Numbered from the stretch's first letter, positions 25,156-34,017 are shown. The stretch: DNA of 34,017 bases from Beijerinckiaceae bacterium (GCA_026461505.1 JAPJMW010000015.1:1-34017); one strand, 5' to 3'. Made by a program: numbers and translations. The notes: generated by a model from the letters alone, not told the origin.

Positions 25156-26514
25156 ATGCTGAGTACAGTTCTTGTTGTTGATGATGATCCCATCCATCGC
25201 TCCTTGCTCGAGAGGATTGTCACCCGGTTGGGTTATGGGATTCGCCTAGCCGCCAGCGGTGAAGAAGCGTTGTCTCTTCTTACAGGTTCTGAGGCTTCTA
25301 GAATCGATGCCGTTCTGCTTGATCTTGTAATGCCCGACCTCGACGGTTTGGGCGTGCTTCATCGACTTAGATCAATTGGTTCGATGATCCCTATCATAAC
25401 CATGGTAACGTCGGCCGGTGTCGATGGCGTTATGAGTGCCATTACAGCTGGCGCTTCGGATTTTGTGATCAAGCCAGTAGGGCCAGAGCGGCTTCAAGTG
25501 TCGCTCATGAATGCGTTACGGTACAAATCCCTCATGGCTGGGGTTGAAAGTGAACATCATCTTTCATCCGACCTTTTAACACTTGATCAATTGGCAAATG
25601 TCGATCCCGCTATCGGACGGCTGACGAACAATAGTGGTAAAGCTCTAAAGGGCGATTGGCCTGTGTTAATCGAAGGTGAAGGTGGTGTTGGAAAAAAACA
25701 ATTTGCGCGTGCCATCCATGGATCGTCTCAGCGAAGCAAAAAATTATTTGTAAGCCTAGATTGCTCAGCGCTACCGCCAACGGATAGTGCGGCGGGTCTC
25801 GAAGCAGCAATTGAACGTGTAAAATCTGGAACGCTTTATCTGTCTTCGATCAACGCGTTGGATCTAGCGGCTCAGTCCATGCTGGCTAAAACCATCATGA
25901 TGGTTGAACCTTCGCCTAAGACGCCAAGATTGATCGCAAGTAGCCGCACCAATCTCATTGATCTCGCACGCTCTGGTGTATTTCGCGAAGATCTCTTTTA
26001 CCGCTTAACGGTAACGCCAATTCGTATTCCCCCTTTACGCGAAAGGCCATTCGATCTTTCAATATTGGCGGAACGCATTGCCCTTCGGCTCGCGTCTGAA
26101 CATGGAAAAAATATCCGTGGGCTTACACATGGCGCAATCGAATGCCTAATGAAGCAGGGTTGGCCGGGCAACCATCCTGAATTTGAAGCAACGCTACGGC
26201 TTGCGGTCCAACGTGCATCAACACCATGGCTAACGGATGCTGATTTCGATGGTGAAATAAGCTTTGACCAGTCCCCTACCTTACAAGAATTTAAAAGTGA
26301 AACATTAGCGCTTTTTGATTCGACCGGGGTGCTTAGGCCGTTCGCTGAGATTGAAAGTGAAATTTTTGAGATGGCTCAGCGCCATTGTGGCGGCTCCTTG
26401 GGTAAAGCAGCAAAGGCGCTTGGACTAGGCCGCTCAACGCTCTACCGAAAATTCCAAGAAAAAGACTCTGTTGGTCAATCACAAAAAATTGAACTGTTGG
26501 GAGATGCAGCGTGA
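25156..26514 (+). CDS. NtrC-like response regulator with degenerate AAA+ domain
   Basis: This 452-residue protein has a receiver domain (Asp9-Asp10, phospho-acceptor Asp56, Lys106), an AAA+ domain (about 140-380) and a Fis-type helix-turn-helix (LGKAAKALGLGRSTLYRKF, about 415-433). The Walker A remnant is GEGGVGKK (174-181). The GAFTGA sigma-54 loop is missing, because the chain passes from LDCSALPP directly to IERVKSGTLYLSSI. The Walker B acids of the usual LFLDEI are serines 230-231. The later arginine-finger region FREDLFYRL is kept. It therefore probably binds DNA without sigma-54 activation. Its stop overlaps the GTG of the L,D-transpeptidase by 4 nt, so the two are coupled. No sensor kinase is adjacent. 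Confidence 0.88.
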   Translation: MLSTVLVVDDDPIHRSLLERIVTRLGYGIRLAASGEEALSLLTGSEASRIDAVLLDLVMPDLDGLGVLHRLRSIGSMIPIITMVTSAGVDGVMSAITAGASDFVIKPVGPERLQVSLMNALRYKSLMAGVESEHHLSSDLLTLDQLANVDPAIGRLTNNSGKALKGDWPVLIEGEGGVGKKQFARAIHGSSQRSKKLFVSLDCSALPPTDSAAGLEAAIERVKSGTLYLSSINALDLAAQSMLAKTIMMVEPSPKTPRLIASSRTNLIDLARSGVFREDLFYRLTVTPIRIPPLRERPFDLSILAERIALRLASEHGKNIRGLTHGAIECLMKQGWPGNHPEFEATLRLAVQRASTPWLTDADFDGEISFDQSPTLQEFKSETLALFDSTGVLRPFAEIESEIFEMAQRHCGGSLGKAAKALGLGRSTLYRKFQEKDSVGQSQKIELLGDAA

Positions 26515-27992
26515 AGCGGCTATTTTATATCTTTGCCCTTCTTTCCTCACTACAAGCTGCAGCCTATGCCGCTGACCCGCTAGATATTGAAATCAAGTTG
26601 CAGCCGATTGACGCGATAGCGCGCCCCACGCCGGATGTTATACCACGACTGACATCCGTTGAAATTGCCTTAGCGATTGGGAAAATCCTTCCAACCGCTT
26701 CAAGTATTTCCCATATAGCTCACTTGCAAAAGCATGAATGGGAAACCCTTGCTGCGTTTTATCTAGCAAGGGATAATGCTCCTATTTGGATCGGTGGTGA
26801 CGGCGTCCAAACACGAACAACATCCCTTAGCGATCGCTTGGCTAGGGCTGACGAAGACGGATTGAACCCTTCAGATTATCCATTACCTAAAATTTCGACA
26901 GATCCCGATACTGCGATGTCTCGCGCCGAAGCTGAGATCATGATATCGGCATCAGCCATTGCCTATGCACGTGACGCACGTGGTGCCCGGATCGATCTTG
27001 CGCGCCTATCCAAACTCATCACTCCAAAATTGGACTTGCCCAGCTCGCCGACTGTTTTAGCCAATTTGATAGGTGCCGCGAATCCAGGTGATGCGCTCCT
27101 AGCTTATAATCCTCCTCAGGCGGGCTATCGAGTTCTCAAGGAAAAACTAGCCACATTACGTGAAATGACCGCCAGTATTGGAGAGATGTCAGCACATCCA
27201 ATTCTGCAAGCATCAAAAAAGCCATTGAAAACAAGCACGGCAATGGTAGCTCAAGATCCTGTAACGCCGTTCGATTTGATTGCGAACATGGAACGCTGGC
27301 GTTGGGTAGAGCGTGATCTTGGTGACCGTTACATTGAAGTCAACCTCCCAGAGTTCATGCTGCATGTTGTTGATCATGGTAAAATTATTCACACGACCCG
27401 AGCCATTGTCGGCAAGCAGGATACTCCAACGCCTCTTTTCTCGGAGAAAATGCAGTATTTGATCGTTAATCCGTCATGGCACGTCCCCTACTCAATAGTG
27501 AAAAGGGAATTTCTACCAAAACTTGCGGAAGATCCGGAGTATGCCACAAAGGCTGGTTATGAAGTAAGCCAGAACGGAGATCTTGTAACGATCCGCCAGC
27601 CGCCTGGTGAAAGAAATGCATTAGGTTTTGTGAAATTTATGTTCCCCAATCAACACTCAGTTTATTTACACGACACGCCAACACGGAAGCTTTTTGCCAA
27701 TACAGAGCGGGCCTATAGCCATGGCTGCGTGCGTGTCGATGAACCTTTTTCGCTCGCGTCTGTTGTTCTCGATGATGCCAAATATTCAACCGATGAGCTG
27801 AAATCGCTTATTGGCAAAGGCGAGCGGGTTATCCGTCTAAAAGAACCCCTTCCTGTCCAGTTGACCTATTTCACCGTGGTTCCAGATCAAACCGGTGAGC
27901 TTCATCATGTAGGAGATATTTATGGATATGATCAGAGCGTGGAAGCAGCCTTGGGATTAGGGCAACCAAGGACCTATGCCGCGTTGAAGTGA
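26511..27992 (+). CDS. L,D-transpeptidase family protein (YcbB-like)
   Basis: This 493-residue exported protein begins with a signal peptide (FYIFALLSSLQAAAYAAD). An N-terminal scaffold of about 280 residues follows, then a YkuD catalytic domain with YSHGCVRVDEP containing His404 and the nucleophile Cys406. The layout MERWRWVERDLGDRYIEVNLPEF before YkuD is typical of YcbB/LdtD-type enzymes, which form 3-3 crosslinks in peptidoglycan or attach proteins to it. The start is GTG, overlapping the regulator stop by 4 nt, so cell-wall remodelling is likely under the regulator's control or coupled to it. Confidence 0.9.
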   Translation: MKRLFYIFALLSSLQAAAYAADPLDIEIKLQPIDAIARPTPDVIPRLTSVEIALAIGKILPTASSISHIAHLQKHEWETLAAFYLARDNAPIWIGGDGVQTRTTSLSDRLARADEDGLNPSDYPLPKISTDPDTAMSRAEAEIMISASAIAYARDARGARIDLARLSKLITPKLDLPSSPTVLANLIGAANPGDALLAYNPPQAGYRVLKEKLATLREMTASIGEMSAHPILQASKKPLKTSTAMVAQDPVTPFDLIANMERWRWVERDLGDRYIEVNLPEFMLHVVDHGKIIHTTRAIVGKQDTPTPLFSEKMQYLIVNPSWHVPYSIVKREFLPKLAEDPEYATKAGYEVSQNGDLVTIRQPPGERNALGFVKFMFPNQHSVYLHDTPTRKLFANTERAYSHGCVRVDEPFSLASVVLDDAKYSTDELKSLIGKGERVIRLKEPLPVQLTYFTVVPDQTGELHHVGDIYGYDQSVEAALGLGQPRTYAALK

Positions 27993-28089
27993 ATTCTGCC
28001 CAGGCATATCCCTGCCGAATTTTAGTATTCCTTATCCGCAAGCGGTATGCGCTATAGTCATGTGATCCGAATGGACCATGGAGTAGCGC

Positions 28090-29292
28090 ATGACGGCCGC
28101 ATTTCTTGAGCACATATCCGCCAGGCTCGCCGACATTCGGGCTGATGGCCTTTATAAATCGGAGCGGGAGATCGTCACACCGCAATCGGGCCGTATCGCC
28201 ATCTCGGATGGCGGGCAGCGTCGCCCTATGCTCAACCTATGTGCCAATAATTATTTAGGACTTGCCGACCATCCGGAAATCATAACAGCTGCAAAGCAGG
28301 CGCTTGATAGCCATGGATTTGGTATGGCGTCAGTTCGTTTTATTTGCGGAACGCAGATAATTCATCACGAATTGGAGCGCTCAATTGCAGATTATCTTGG
28401 CAAGGAAGATGCTATCTTGTTTGCTGCATGCTTCGATGCCAATGGCGGCGTCTTTGAGCCGCTCCTAGAAGCGGATGATGCTATTATTTCTGATAGTCTC
28501 AATCACGCCTCGATCATCGATGGCGTTCGCTTATCAAAGGCCAAACGCTATCGTTATACCAATAGCGATATGAATGAGCTGGAAGATCGTTTGAAAGAAG
28601 CCGATCGAGATGGCACGCGTTTCAAACTGATCGTGACCGATGGCGTTTTTTCTATGGATGGTTATGTCGCTAATCTTCAGGCGATTTGCGATTTAGCAGA
28701 GCGCTATGGGGCGATGGTGATGGTGGATGATTGCCACGCTACCGGACACATCGGACCGGAAGGAAAAGGCACACCTGCCTTAACCGGTGTTGGTAATCGT
28801 GTTGATATTGTAACGGGAACACTCGGAAAAACGCTTGGTGGGGCAATGGGTGGATTTATCGCGGCATCCAAGCCAATTATAGATTTACTGCGTCAAAGAG
28901 CCCGTCCCTATTTATTTTCAAATAGTCTTGCACCATCGGTGGCAGCCGGTTCCCTTAAAGCAATCGATATTGCAAGAAAAGCTGACGATCGCCGTGCAAA
29001 ATTAATGCGAAACACGTCCCGCTTTCGTCAAGGAATGCAAAAGGTCGGATTTGAGCTTCTTGCTGGTGATACGCCGATCATTCCCGTCATGCTCCATGAA
29101 GCCAATCTGGCGCAGGATATGGCACGGGAACTTGATCGGCTTGGCGTCTATGTTGCCGGCTTCTTTTTTCCGGTTGTTCCAAAGGGACGCGCACGTATTC
29201 GCACTCAAATGTCCGCTGCACTCGACGATACTGATATCGATATGGCAATCGATGCATTTACCGATGCAGGACGTAAACTAGGCATCCTCTAA
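28090..29292 (+). CDS. kbl: Glycine C-acetyltransferase (2-amino-3-ketobutyrate CoA ligase)
   Basis: This 400-residue PLP enzyme of the alpha-oxoamine synthase family has NNYLGLADHP, GFGMASVRFICGTQ, DSLNHASIIDG, MVDDCHATGHIG and the PLP lysine in GTLGKTLGG (Lys247). It cleaves 2-amino-3-ketobutyrate with CoA to glycine and acetyl-CoA, and the next gene encodes Tdh, which makes that substrate from threonine. The FICGTQ motif and the tdh neighbour separate it from aminolevulinate and AON synthases. GGAG lies 6 nt before the ATG. Upstream, CCGCAAGCGG at 28036-28045 and TATAGT at 28053-28058 may belong to the promoter. Confidence 0.95.
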   Translation: MTAAFLEHISARLADIRADGLYKSEREIVTPQSGRIAISDGGQRRPMLNLCANNYLGLADHPEIITAAKQALDSHGFGMASVRFICGTQIIHHELERSIADYLGKEDAILFAACFDANGGVFEPLLEADDAIISDSLNHASIIDGVRLSKAKRYRYTNSDMNELEDRLKEADRDGTRFKLIVTDGVFSMDGYVANLQAICDLAERYGAMVMVDDCHATGHIGPEGKGTPALTGVGNRVDIVTGTLGKTLGGAMGGFIAASKPIIDLLRQRARPYLFSNSLAPSVAAGSLKAIDIARKADDRRAKLMRNTSRFRQGMQKVGFELLAGDTPIIPVMLHEANLAQDMARELDRLGVYVAGFFFPVVPKGRARIRTQMSAALDDTDIDMAIDAFTDAGRKLGIL

Positions 29293-29313
29293 ATTTAAAA
29301 AGGCAGTTAGCTC

Positions 29314-30348
29314 ATGCGCGCCCTTATCAAATCTAAAGCCGAACAAGGACTGTGGATGGGCGATGAACCCGTGCCACAGATTGGACCGGATGATATCCTC
29401 GTTAAGGTCAATAAGACAGGCATTTGTGGCACCGATATTCATATCTACAAATGGGACGAGTGGGCACAAAACACTATTCCTGTTCCGATGGTCGTTGGAC
29501 ATGAATTCGCCGGTGAAATTGTTGAATTAGGCGCTCATGTTAGAGGTTTTAAAATTGGCCAACGCGTTTCGGGCGAAGGCCATGTTATTGGAATGAAAAG
29601 CCGAGCAAGCCGCGCCGGTAAATTCCATATGGACCCGGAAACACGGGGCATTGGTGTCAATATCCCGGGTGCATTTGCTGACTATGTTCGCTTTCCTGCC
29701 TTTAATATAGTTCCCCTTCCAGATGATATTGATGACGAACTTGGTGCTATTTTAGATCCATTGGGCAATGCGGTTCATACTGCTTTGGCATTTGATCTAA
29801 TTGGTGAAGATGTTTTGATTACGGGTGCAGGACCTATCGGCATTATGAGTGCCGCTATTGCTCGTCATATCGGTGCAAGACATGTGGTTATTACAGACAT
29901 GAATCCAGCACGGCTTAAGTTGGCGCAACAGGTTGCCGATATCGTAACGGTCGATGTCTCGAAAGAAGATTTAAAGGATGTCATGCACCGCCTTGGCATG
30001 CGGGAAGGCTTCGATATTGGTCTTGAGATGAGCGGCTCATCACAAGCCTTCGAGCAAATGGTCGATAATCTCGTTATGGGCGGAAAGATCGCACTTTTAG
30101 GAATTCCGTCGAAGCCCTTTATGACGGATTGGTCTAAAATGGTCTTTAAAGTCCTGACGATCAAATGCATCTATGGTCGTGAAATGTTCGAGACCTGGTA
30201 TAAAATGCTAGCCATGCTGCAAAGTGGTCTTGATGTTCGAAAAGTCATTACGCATCGCCTTCCGGCTGCAGATTTTCTGACTGGGTTTGAGACCATAGCT
30301 CGTGGCGAGAGCGGCAAGATCGTGCTTGATTGGACAAAGGGGCGTTAA
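29314..30348 (+). CDS. tdh: L-threonine 3-dehydrogenase lacking structural-zinc cysteines
   Basis: This 344-residue medium-chain dehydrogenase aligns with E. coli Tdh end to end: [15 protein letters not shown] with the catalytic-zinc Cys38, VVGHEFAGE, the NAD fold GAGPIGIM, and [12 protein letters not shown]. It oxidises threonine to 2-amino-3-ketobutyrate for Kbl, encoded 21 nt upstream. The unusual point is the structural-zinc loop. Where E. coli has Cys93, 96, 99 and 107, this protein has Gly93, Ser96, Ser99 and Asp107 ([19 protein letters not shown]). The loop length is unchanged, so the site was lost by substitution, not deletion. Function as Tdh is still likely from the kbl context. Confidence 0.93.
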   Translation: MRALIKSKAEQGLWMGDEPVPQIGPDDILVKVNKTGICGTDIHIYKWDEWAQNTIPVPMVVGHEFAGEIVELGAHVRGFKIGQRVSGEGHVIGMKSRASRAGKFHMDPETRGIGVNIPGAFADYVRFPAFNIVPLPDDIDDELGAILDPLGNAVHTALAFDLIGEDVLITGAGPIGIMSAAIARHIGARHVVITDMNPARLKLAQQVADIVTVDVSKEDLKDVMHRLGMREGFDIGLEMSGSSQAFEQMVDNLVMGGKIALLGIPSKPFMTDWSKMVFKVLTIKCIYGREMFETWYKMLAMLQSGLDVRKVITHRLPAADFLTGFETIARGESGKIVLDWTKGR

Positions 30349-30403
30349 TGGGGTGCCATCATTGATATCGGGTGGCGTTATTTTTTGAATTGGTCGAGAA
30401 GTA

Positions 30404-30415
30404 GTCTTTAAAGAC
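30404..30415. promoter_or_regulatory. 12-bp palindrome in the tdh-EamA gap
   Basis: GTCTTTAAAGAC is a perfect palindrome ending 17 bp before the EamA-family start codon. It could be an operator; no T-run follows, so it is not a terminator. Confidence 0.25.
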
Positions 30416-30432
30416 ACAAGAGTTCTGATTCG

Positions 30433-31341
30433 ATGACCAATCCAACTACGCTTCGCGCCATGCGCCTGAATGAATGGATTTTGCTGCTTGCTTTGTCGCT
30501 CCTATGGGGTGGCTCTTATCTCTTTATGAAAATAGCGGTAAGCGCTTTACCGACTTTCACCATTGTATTCGGACGGGTTTCAATTGCCTGCCTGGTTCTT
30601 GGTGGCGTGTTAATTGTGTCTGGTGTGGGCTTACCAAAGGGGCGTACCACATGGCTTGCCTTTCTCGGAATGGGCGCTCTTAACAATGTCATTCCAATGA
30701 GTCTTATCGTTTTTGGAACACACTCCATAAGCGCAGGGCTAGCGTCGATCCTTAATGCAATGACGCCTCTATTTACCATTATTGTCGCACATTTTGTAAC
30801 GCAGGATGAAAAGCTTACGTCAGGCAAAATTATTGGCATTTTGCTCGGAATAGTCGGCGTCATCGTCTTGATCGGGCCTGGTATTTTAGGCGATATCGGA
30901 ACATCACTGATCGGTGAGATTGCCTGTCTATTTGCAGCATTATCCTATGCGTGTGCGAATAATTTCGGCCGCCGCTTTGCCCGTCTTGGGATTAAGCCGT
31001 TACAGATTGCGTTCGGCCAAGTGACAGCATCGACGATTATTATTCTACCGGTTACAGCCTATGTCGATGCGCCATGGTCGTTACCTATGCCGCCAACCGT
31101 CCCGTTCTTATCGGTCATCGCACTTGGCTTGTTCTGCACGGCACTTGCCTATGTCATATTTTTTCGAATTCTTAATCGCTCGGGAGCCCTTGCCATTGCC
31201 TTGGTAACTTTAATGATCCCACCGAGCGCTGTTGCGCTAGGCGCCATCGTCCTCGGTGAGGCCATCAGCGCTCAAAATCTTTTGGGCATGGCATTGATTG
31301 GCCTTGGCTTAATCGCAGTGAACCAGCGCAAGAAATCTTAA
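30433..31341 (+). CDS. EamA/DMT-family transporter
   Basis: This 302-residue membrane protein has ten hydrophobic segments arranged as two EamA repeats (about 15-145 and 160-298). It has the typical first-helix motif [13 protein letters not shown] and the repeat endings [13 protein letters not shown] and [17 protein letters not shown]. The drug/metabolite superfamily mostly exports amino acids or metabolites. It sits 84 nt after tdh on the same strand, so export linked to threonine or glycine metabolism is possible but unproven. ATG 30433 has a weak ribosome site; ATG 30463 is an alternative. Its TAA stop overlaps the convergent rppH stop. Confidence 0.88.
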   Translation: MTNPTTLRAMRLNEWILLLALSLLWGGSYLFMKIAVSALPTFTIVFGRVSIACLVLGGVLIVSGVGLPKGRTTWLAFLGMGALNNVIPMSLIVFGTHSISAGLASILNAMTPLFTIIVAHFVTQDEKLTSGKIIGILLGIVGVIVLIGPGILGDIGTSLIGEIACLFAALSYACANNFGRRFARLGIKPLQIAFGQVTASTIIILPVTAYVDAPWSLPMPPTVPFLSVIALGLFCTALAYVIFFRILNRSGALAIALVTLMIPPSAVALGAIVLGEAISAQNLLGMALIGLGLIAVNQRKKS

Positions 31342-31841
31342 TCGACGAGATGGCCGAACATCTCGACAACCTCCTGATAGACCGCGCGTTTAAAAGGTAT
31401 GATCAGGTTAGGTAACTCGCGCATCGGAACCCAGCGCCAATGTGCAAATTCCGGCTTATGTCCGCCTGGGGGCTCAAGAATATTGATCTCGCCATCATCG
31501 CCATCAAAACGAAAGGCAAACCATTTCTGAGTTTGACCGCGATATTTACCTTTCCATGCCTCTTTAGCGACAGCAGGGGGTAGATCATAAGTAAGCCAAC
31601 CCGGTGCTTCTGCAAGAAGGGTAACGCTCGTCACGCCCGTCTCCTCGGCTAATTCACGCAACGCGGCTGGATATGGTTCCTCTCCAGCATCAATTCCGCC
31701 CTGCGGCATTTGCCAGCTATGGTGAGCGTCAACATGCTCGGGTCCGGCCTCCGCCCTCCGACTACCAACAAAGACGAGATTATCACGATTGAGCAGCATA
31801 ATGCCGACATTTCGACGATAAGGCAGTTCGTCATGATGCAT
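31338..31841 (-). CDS. rppH: RNA pyrophosphohydrolase (Nudix)
   Basis: This 167-residue Nudix hydrolase has the full box [23 protein letters not shown] and the N-terminal [19 protein letters not shown] typical of RppH/YgdP. It removes pyrophosphate from the 5' end of transcripts, which starts RNase E dependent decay, or acts on dinucleoside polyphosphates (older name IalA/invasion-associated). It starts 5 nt after the polysaccharide deacetylase stop, so they share an operon. That order with ctpA is common in Rhizobiales and supports the call. Confidence 0.92.
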   Translation of the reverse strand: MHHDELPYRRNVGIMLLNRDNLVFVGSRRAEAGPEHVDAHHSWQMPQGGIDAGEEPYPAALRELAEETGVTSVTLLAEAPGWLTYDLPPAVAKEAWKGKYRGQTQKWFAFRFDGDDGEINILEPPGGHKPEFAHWRWVPMRELPNLIIPFKRAVYQEVVEMFGHLVD

Positions 31842-31846
31842 TTAAA

Positions 31847-32842
31847 TTATCCATCTTCGTGCAACAGCGCACTCACGGGTACCAACCGATAACCACGCGA
31901 GGCAAGTGCAGCGCTCCAGTTCCTTAATCGGTCTATCGCGAGAGGTGTGGTTCCTGCAACCCCAATGACGACCCCTCGCTTGTTAGCGATTTGCTCAAGC
32001 CGTTTAAGCGCTTCATCGATGGCCTGCGGTCGAAGGTCTTTATCCAACGGGATTGTCAGGTCATTGGCGGGATAATCTATAAAGCCAAGACCACGCTTTG
32101 GTATTTCGGAAATAGCAGCACGAACAGTTCCATTCTGAGAAATTCGATCTACAAATTGACCGGAAACACCAAAAAAGCCTGGAAATCTCGTCATTGCCCA
32201 GAAGAGTCGCTGCTGGTTTTCTTCGACACTTAAACCATCGGCCAAGGCGCGTGGTCCGGCACTTCCGGGCAGAGCATCGGGATCACGGATGGGGAGATCA
32301 ATCATAACCTCGTGCCCTTCGCTTCGGATATCGGCCGCCTGACGCTCAAGGTCGGAACTATAGGGAGAAAGCGCGAAGGAAAAATTCGGCGGCAATTTTA
32401 CCATGGCTTCGACGGTTGCAAGTTGTCCTATGCCTGCGCCCGTCAATAAAATAGCGATACGCGGTGCTTCGGCCAATGCTCCGGATGCGGGAGCCAAAGG
32501 TCGCGCGTAAAACTCGACCGGGCGCGTACCATCCTCAGCAATTCTTGGTAATAGTCCGGCCGGCTGCGGATCAACCAAACGAGGATCAGGCGCAGGCGTA
32601 AGGGCACGTCCGTTTTTCGGCTGAAAGGTCAAATTGCCTTCCGCTACCGGAATAACAGGTGATTTTGGCCAAGGAATAGAAATGACGGCCTCGGGCGAGG
32701 CTAACTGTGAACGCCAAGCTAAGACAACACCCACACCGACACCGATCACTCCACATAGGGAAAGCCCAATGATCAGAGCTAACTTAAAAGATCGCCGCGC
32801 CTCATTGGGCAACGGCATTTCACGTGCGGCGATCGCTGTCAT
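31847..32842 (-). CDS. Divergent polysaccharide deacetylase family protein
   Basis: This 331-residue protein has one N-terminal membrane segment (about residues 20-44, LALIIGLSLCGVIGVGVGVVL), a proline-rich linker and a periplasmic divergent polysaccharide deacetylase domain. The domain is marked by IAILLTGAGIGQLATVEAM, FALSPYSSDLERQAADIRSEGHEVMIDLPIR and GVVIGVAGTTPLAIDRL. The family lies near NodB-type deacetylases and is often next to ctpA or envC-type genes, suggesting cell-wall work; its substrate is not established. ATG 32842 is preferred since GAGGGTAGG precedes it; an in-frame GTG at 32860 is an alternative. Confidence 0.88.
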   Translation of the reverse strand: MTAIAAREMPLPNEARRSFKLALIIGLSLCGVIGVGVGVVLAWRSQLASPEAVISIPWPKSPVIPVAEGNLTFQPKNGRALTPAPDPRLVDPQPAGLLPRIAEDGTRPVEFYARPLAPASGALAEAPRIAILLTGAGIGQLATVEAMVKLPPNFSFALSPYSSDLERQAADIRSEGHEVMIDLPIRDPDALPGSAGPRALADGLSVEENQQRLFWAMTRFPGFFGVSGQFVDRISQNGTVRAAISEIPKRGLGFIDYPANDLTIPLDKDLRPQAIDEALKRLEQIANKRGVVIGVAGTTPLAIDRLRNWSAALASRGYRLVPVSALLHEDG

Positions 32843-32904
32843 AGAACCTACCCTCAACACCCTGCTAGGCGTTTAGCGTAAGCAAAAACTGCGAATTTAT
32901 GGTT

Positions 32905-32932
32905 AAAGTAGCGCTGAATAACGCGCTACTTT
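32905..32932. terminator. Hairpin between ctpA and the deacetylase gene
   Basis: AAAGTAGCGC (32905-32914) pairs perfectly with GCGCTACTTT (32923-32932) around an 8-nt loop, 28 bp downstream of the ctpA stop on the minus strand. The T tract is only three bases, so it may be a weak terminator, attenuator or RNA-processing site within the operon. Confidence 0.5.
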
Positions 32933-32959
32933 CCAATTACAAGCTGGCATTTGGCCAAA

Positions 32960-34017
32960 TTAATTTGCCGTTGTACTTGAATTACCTTTAACAACTGCAT
33001 CAGCATTTTTTAGTCCGCGAAGCAAATCGAGCGCATAATTTAGCTGCTTGTCTTGCTTTGGATCGAGCGGAACATAAGCAGACGAACCGCCCTGCTCATT
33101 ATCACCATTTTTCAGATGACCCTTAAGAGCTGCCTCTCCCTTGGTCTCATCCTTACCCTTAAATTCATCCGGAACATCTGGCAGTACCTGAATATCGGGA
33201 TCAATACCCTTGGCTTGGATGGAGCGACCTGAAGGCGTGTAATAACGTGCGGTTGTTAGACGCAATGCTCCATTAGCACCGAGCGGAATAATTGTCTGAA
33301 CCGACCCCTTACCGAAGGAACGCGTTCCTACAATCGTGGCACGTTTATGATCCTGCAAAGCACCTGCAACAATTTCGGAAGCGGATGCAGAACCACCATT
33401 GATCAACACAACCAGAGGCTTCCCATTGGTCAGGTCGCCCGAACGCGCCATATAACGCTGCGCGTCATCCGCATTACGACCACGGGTCGACACAATTTCT
33501 CCGCGCTCAAGGAACGCATCAGAAACCGCGATCGCCTGATCGAGCAACCCGCCCGGATCATTGCGAAGATCAACAATGTATCCCTTCAGCTTATCTCCGG
33601 GAATGTCGCGCCCAAATTGATCGAGCGCTGCCTTGAGACCGTCAAAGGTTTTTTCGGTGAATTGGGTGATCCGGATATAGCCGACATCGCCTTCATTGCG
33701 TGGTTTAACGGACGAAATCTTGATGACTTCGCGAACCAAAGTCACGTCGAATGAGTCGGCCTTACCCTTTCGGCTGATTTTCAAGACAACAGGGCTTTTA
33801 ACGGGGCCACGCATCTTATCGACGGCTTGGTTCAAGGTCAGACCTTGAACAGCGTCACCATCAATAGCAACGATCAAGTCACCGGCCAATAAGCCCGCAC
33901 GCGATGCCGGCGTATCATCGATTGGCGTGACAACTTTTACGTATCCGTCTTCCTGCGTAACCTCGATACCTAGCCCACCAAATTCACCTTTGGTTTGAAC
34001 CTGCATATCTTTAAAGC
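32960..34017 (-). CDS. ctpA: C-terminal processing serine protease (S41), N-terminus outside window
   Basis: The last 351 residues are present; the frame continues through the right edge (FKDMQVQTKGEFGGLGIEV is internal). A PDZ domain (EVTQEDGYVKVVTPIDDTPASRAGLLAGD) is followed by the S41 protease domain with the catalytic serine in NGGSASASEIVAGAL and the lysine in GTRSFGKGSVQT. A charged tail follows. CtpA is an exported, periplasmic enzyme that trims or degrades proteins and often controls peptidoglycan hydrolases. The deacetylase and rppH genes follow on the same strand. Signal peptide and start are not visible. Confidence 0.93.
   Translation of the reverse strand, partial: FKDMQVQTKGEFGGLGIEVTQEDGYVKVVTPIDDTPASRAGLLAGDLIVAIDGDAVQGLTLNQAVDKMRGPVKSPVVLKISRKGKADSFDVTLVREVIKISSVKPRNEGDVGYIRITQFTEKTFDGLKAALDQFGRDIPGDKLKGYIVDLRNDPGGLLDQAIAVSDAFLERGEIVSTRGRNADDAQRYMARSGDLTNGKPLVVLINGGSASASEIVAGALQDHKRATIVGTRSFGKGSVQTIIPLGANGALRLTTARYYTPSGRSIQAKGIDPDIQVLPDVPDEFKGKDETKGEAALKGHLKNGDNEQGGSSAYVPLDPKQDKQLNYALDLLRGLKNADAVVKGNSSTTAN

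Noticed and set aside
1-34017. Prophage, insertion sequence, integron or CRISPR array
   Set aside because: No transposase, integrase, terminal inverted repeats around an ORF, or regularly spaced repeats were seen at any scale.

Overview
The window looks like a chromosomal segment of an alphaproteobacterium, most likely of the Rhizobiales (Hyphomicrobiales). Supporting signs are a DUF2794 gene, the gene order ctpA / divergent polysaccharide deacetylase / rppH at the right end, a Tat-exported polyamine-type binding protein, and many Rhizobiales-like proteins in a genome of only moderate GC. No tRNA, rRNA, CRISPR array, transposase or phage gene was recognised. This assignment rests on protein recall, not on a database search.

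Region 1 (2-2982) is the end of a 2-aminoethylphosphonate (AEP) degradation operon: phnW (C-terminus only), phnA and phnY, closed by a strong bidirectional terminator. Together they convert AEP to phosphonoacetaldehyde, then phosphonoacetate, then acetate and phosphate.

Region 2 (2997-10450) is the most unusual part. A class III omega-amino-acid aminotransferase is transcribed divergently from a MocR-type regulator. The regulator is followed, with gaps of 3 to 7 nt, by an acetate kinase, an agmatinase-family ureohydrolase and an Ntn-hydrolase acylase that lacks a visible signal peptide. The shared promoter region carries three CCAGA repeats at exact 10- and 20-bp offsets. Region 3 (10451-14873) follows as a complete polyamine/opine-type ABC importer: binding protein, internal terminator, ATPase and two permeases. 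Read together, regions 2 and 3 suggest import and breakdown of an acylated guanidino or amino compound. The substrate is unknown.

Region 4 (14903-20867) holds a Tas-like aldo/keto reductase, a tesA-type esterase divergent from a YbbA/YbbP lipid-type ABC system, and a Bax-inhibitor-1 family membrane protein. Region 5 (20921-24956) holds a DUF2794 protein, an orphan + strand terminator preceded by a strong hairpin (a candidate small RNA), an ABC1-family kinase and an M3 oligoendopeptidase.

Region 6 (25125-27992) is a two-gene operon. It pairs an NtrC-like response regulator that has lost GAFTGA and its Walker B acids with a periplasmic L,D-transpeptidase. Region 7 (28090-31341) is kbl-tdh threonine catabolism plus an EamA transporter; the Tdh lacks all four structural-zinc cysteines. 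Region 8 (31338-34017, minus strand) is rppH, a divergent polysaccharide deacetylase, and ctpA running off the right edge.
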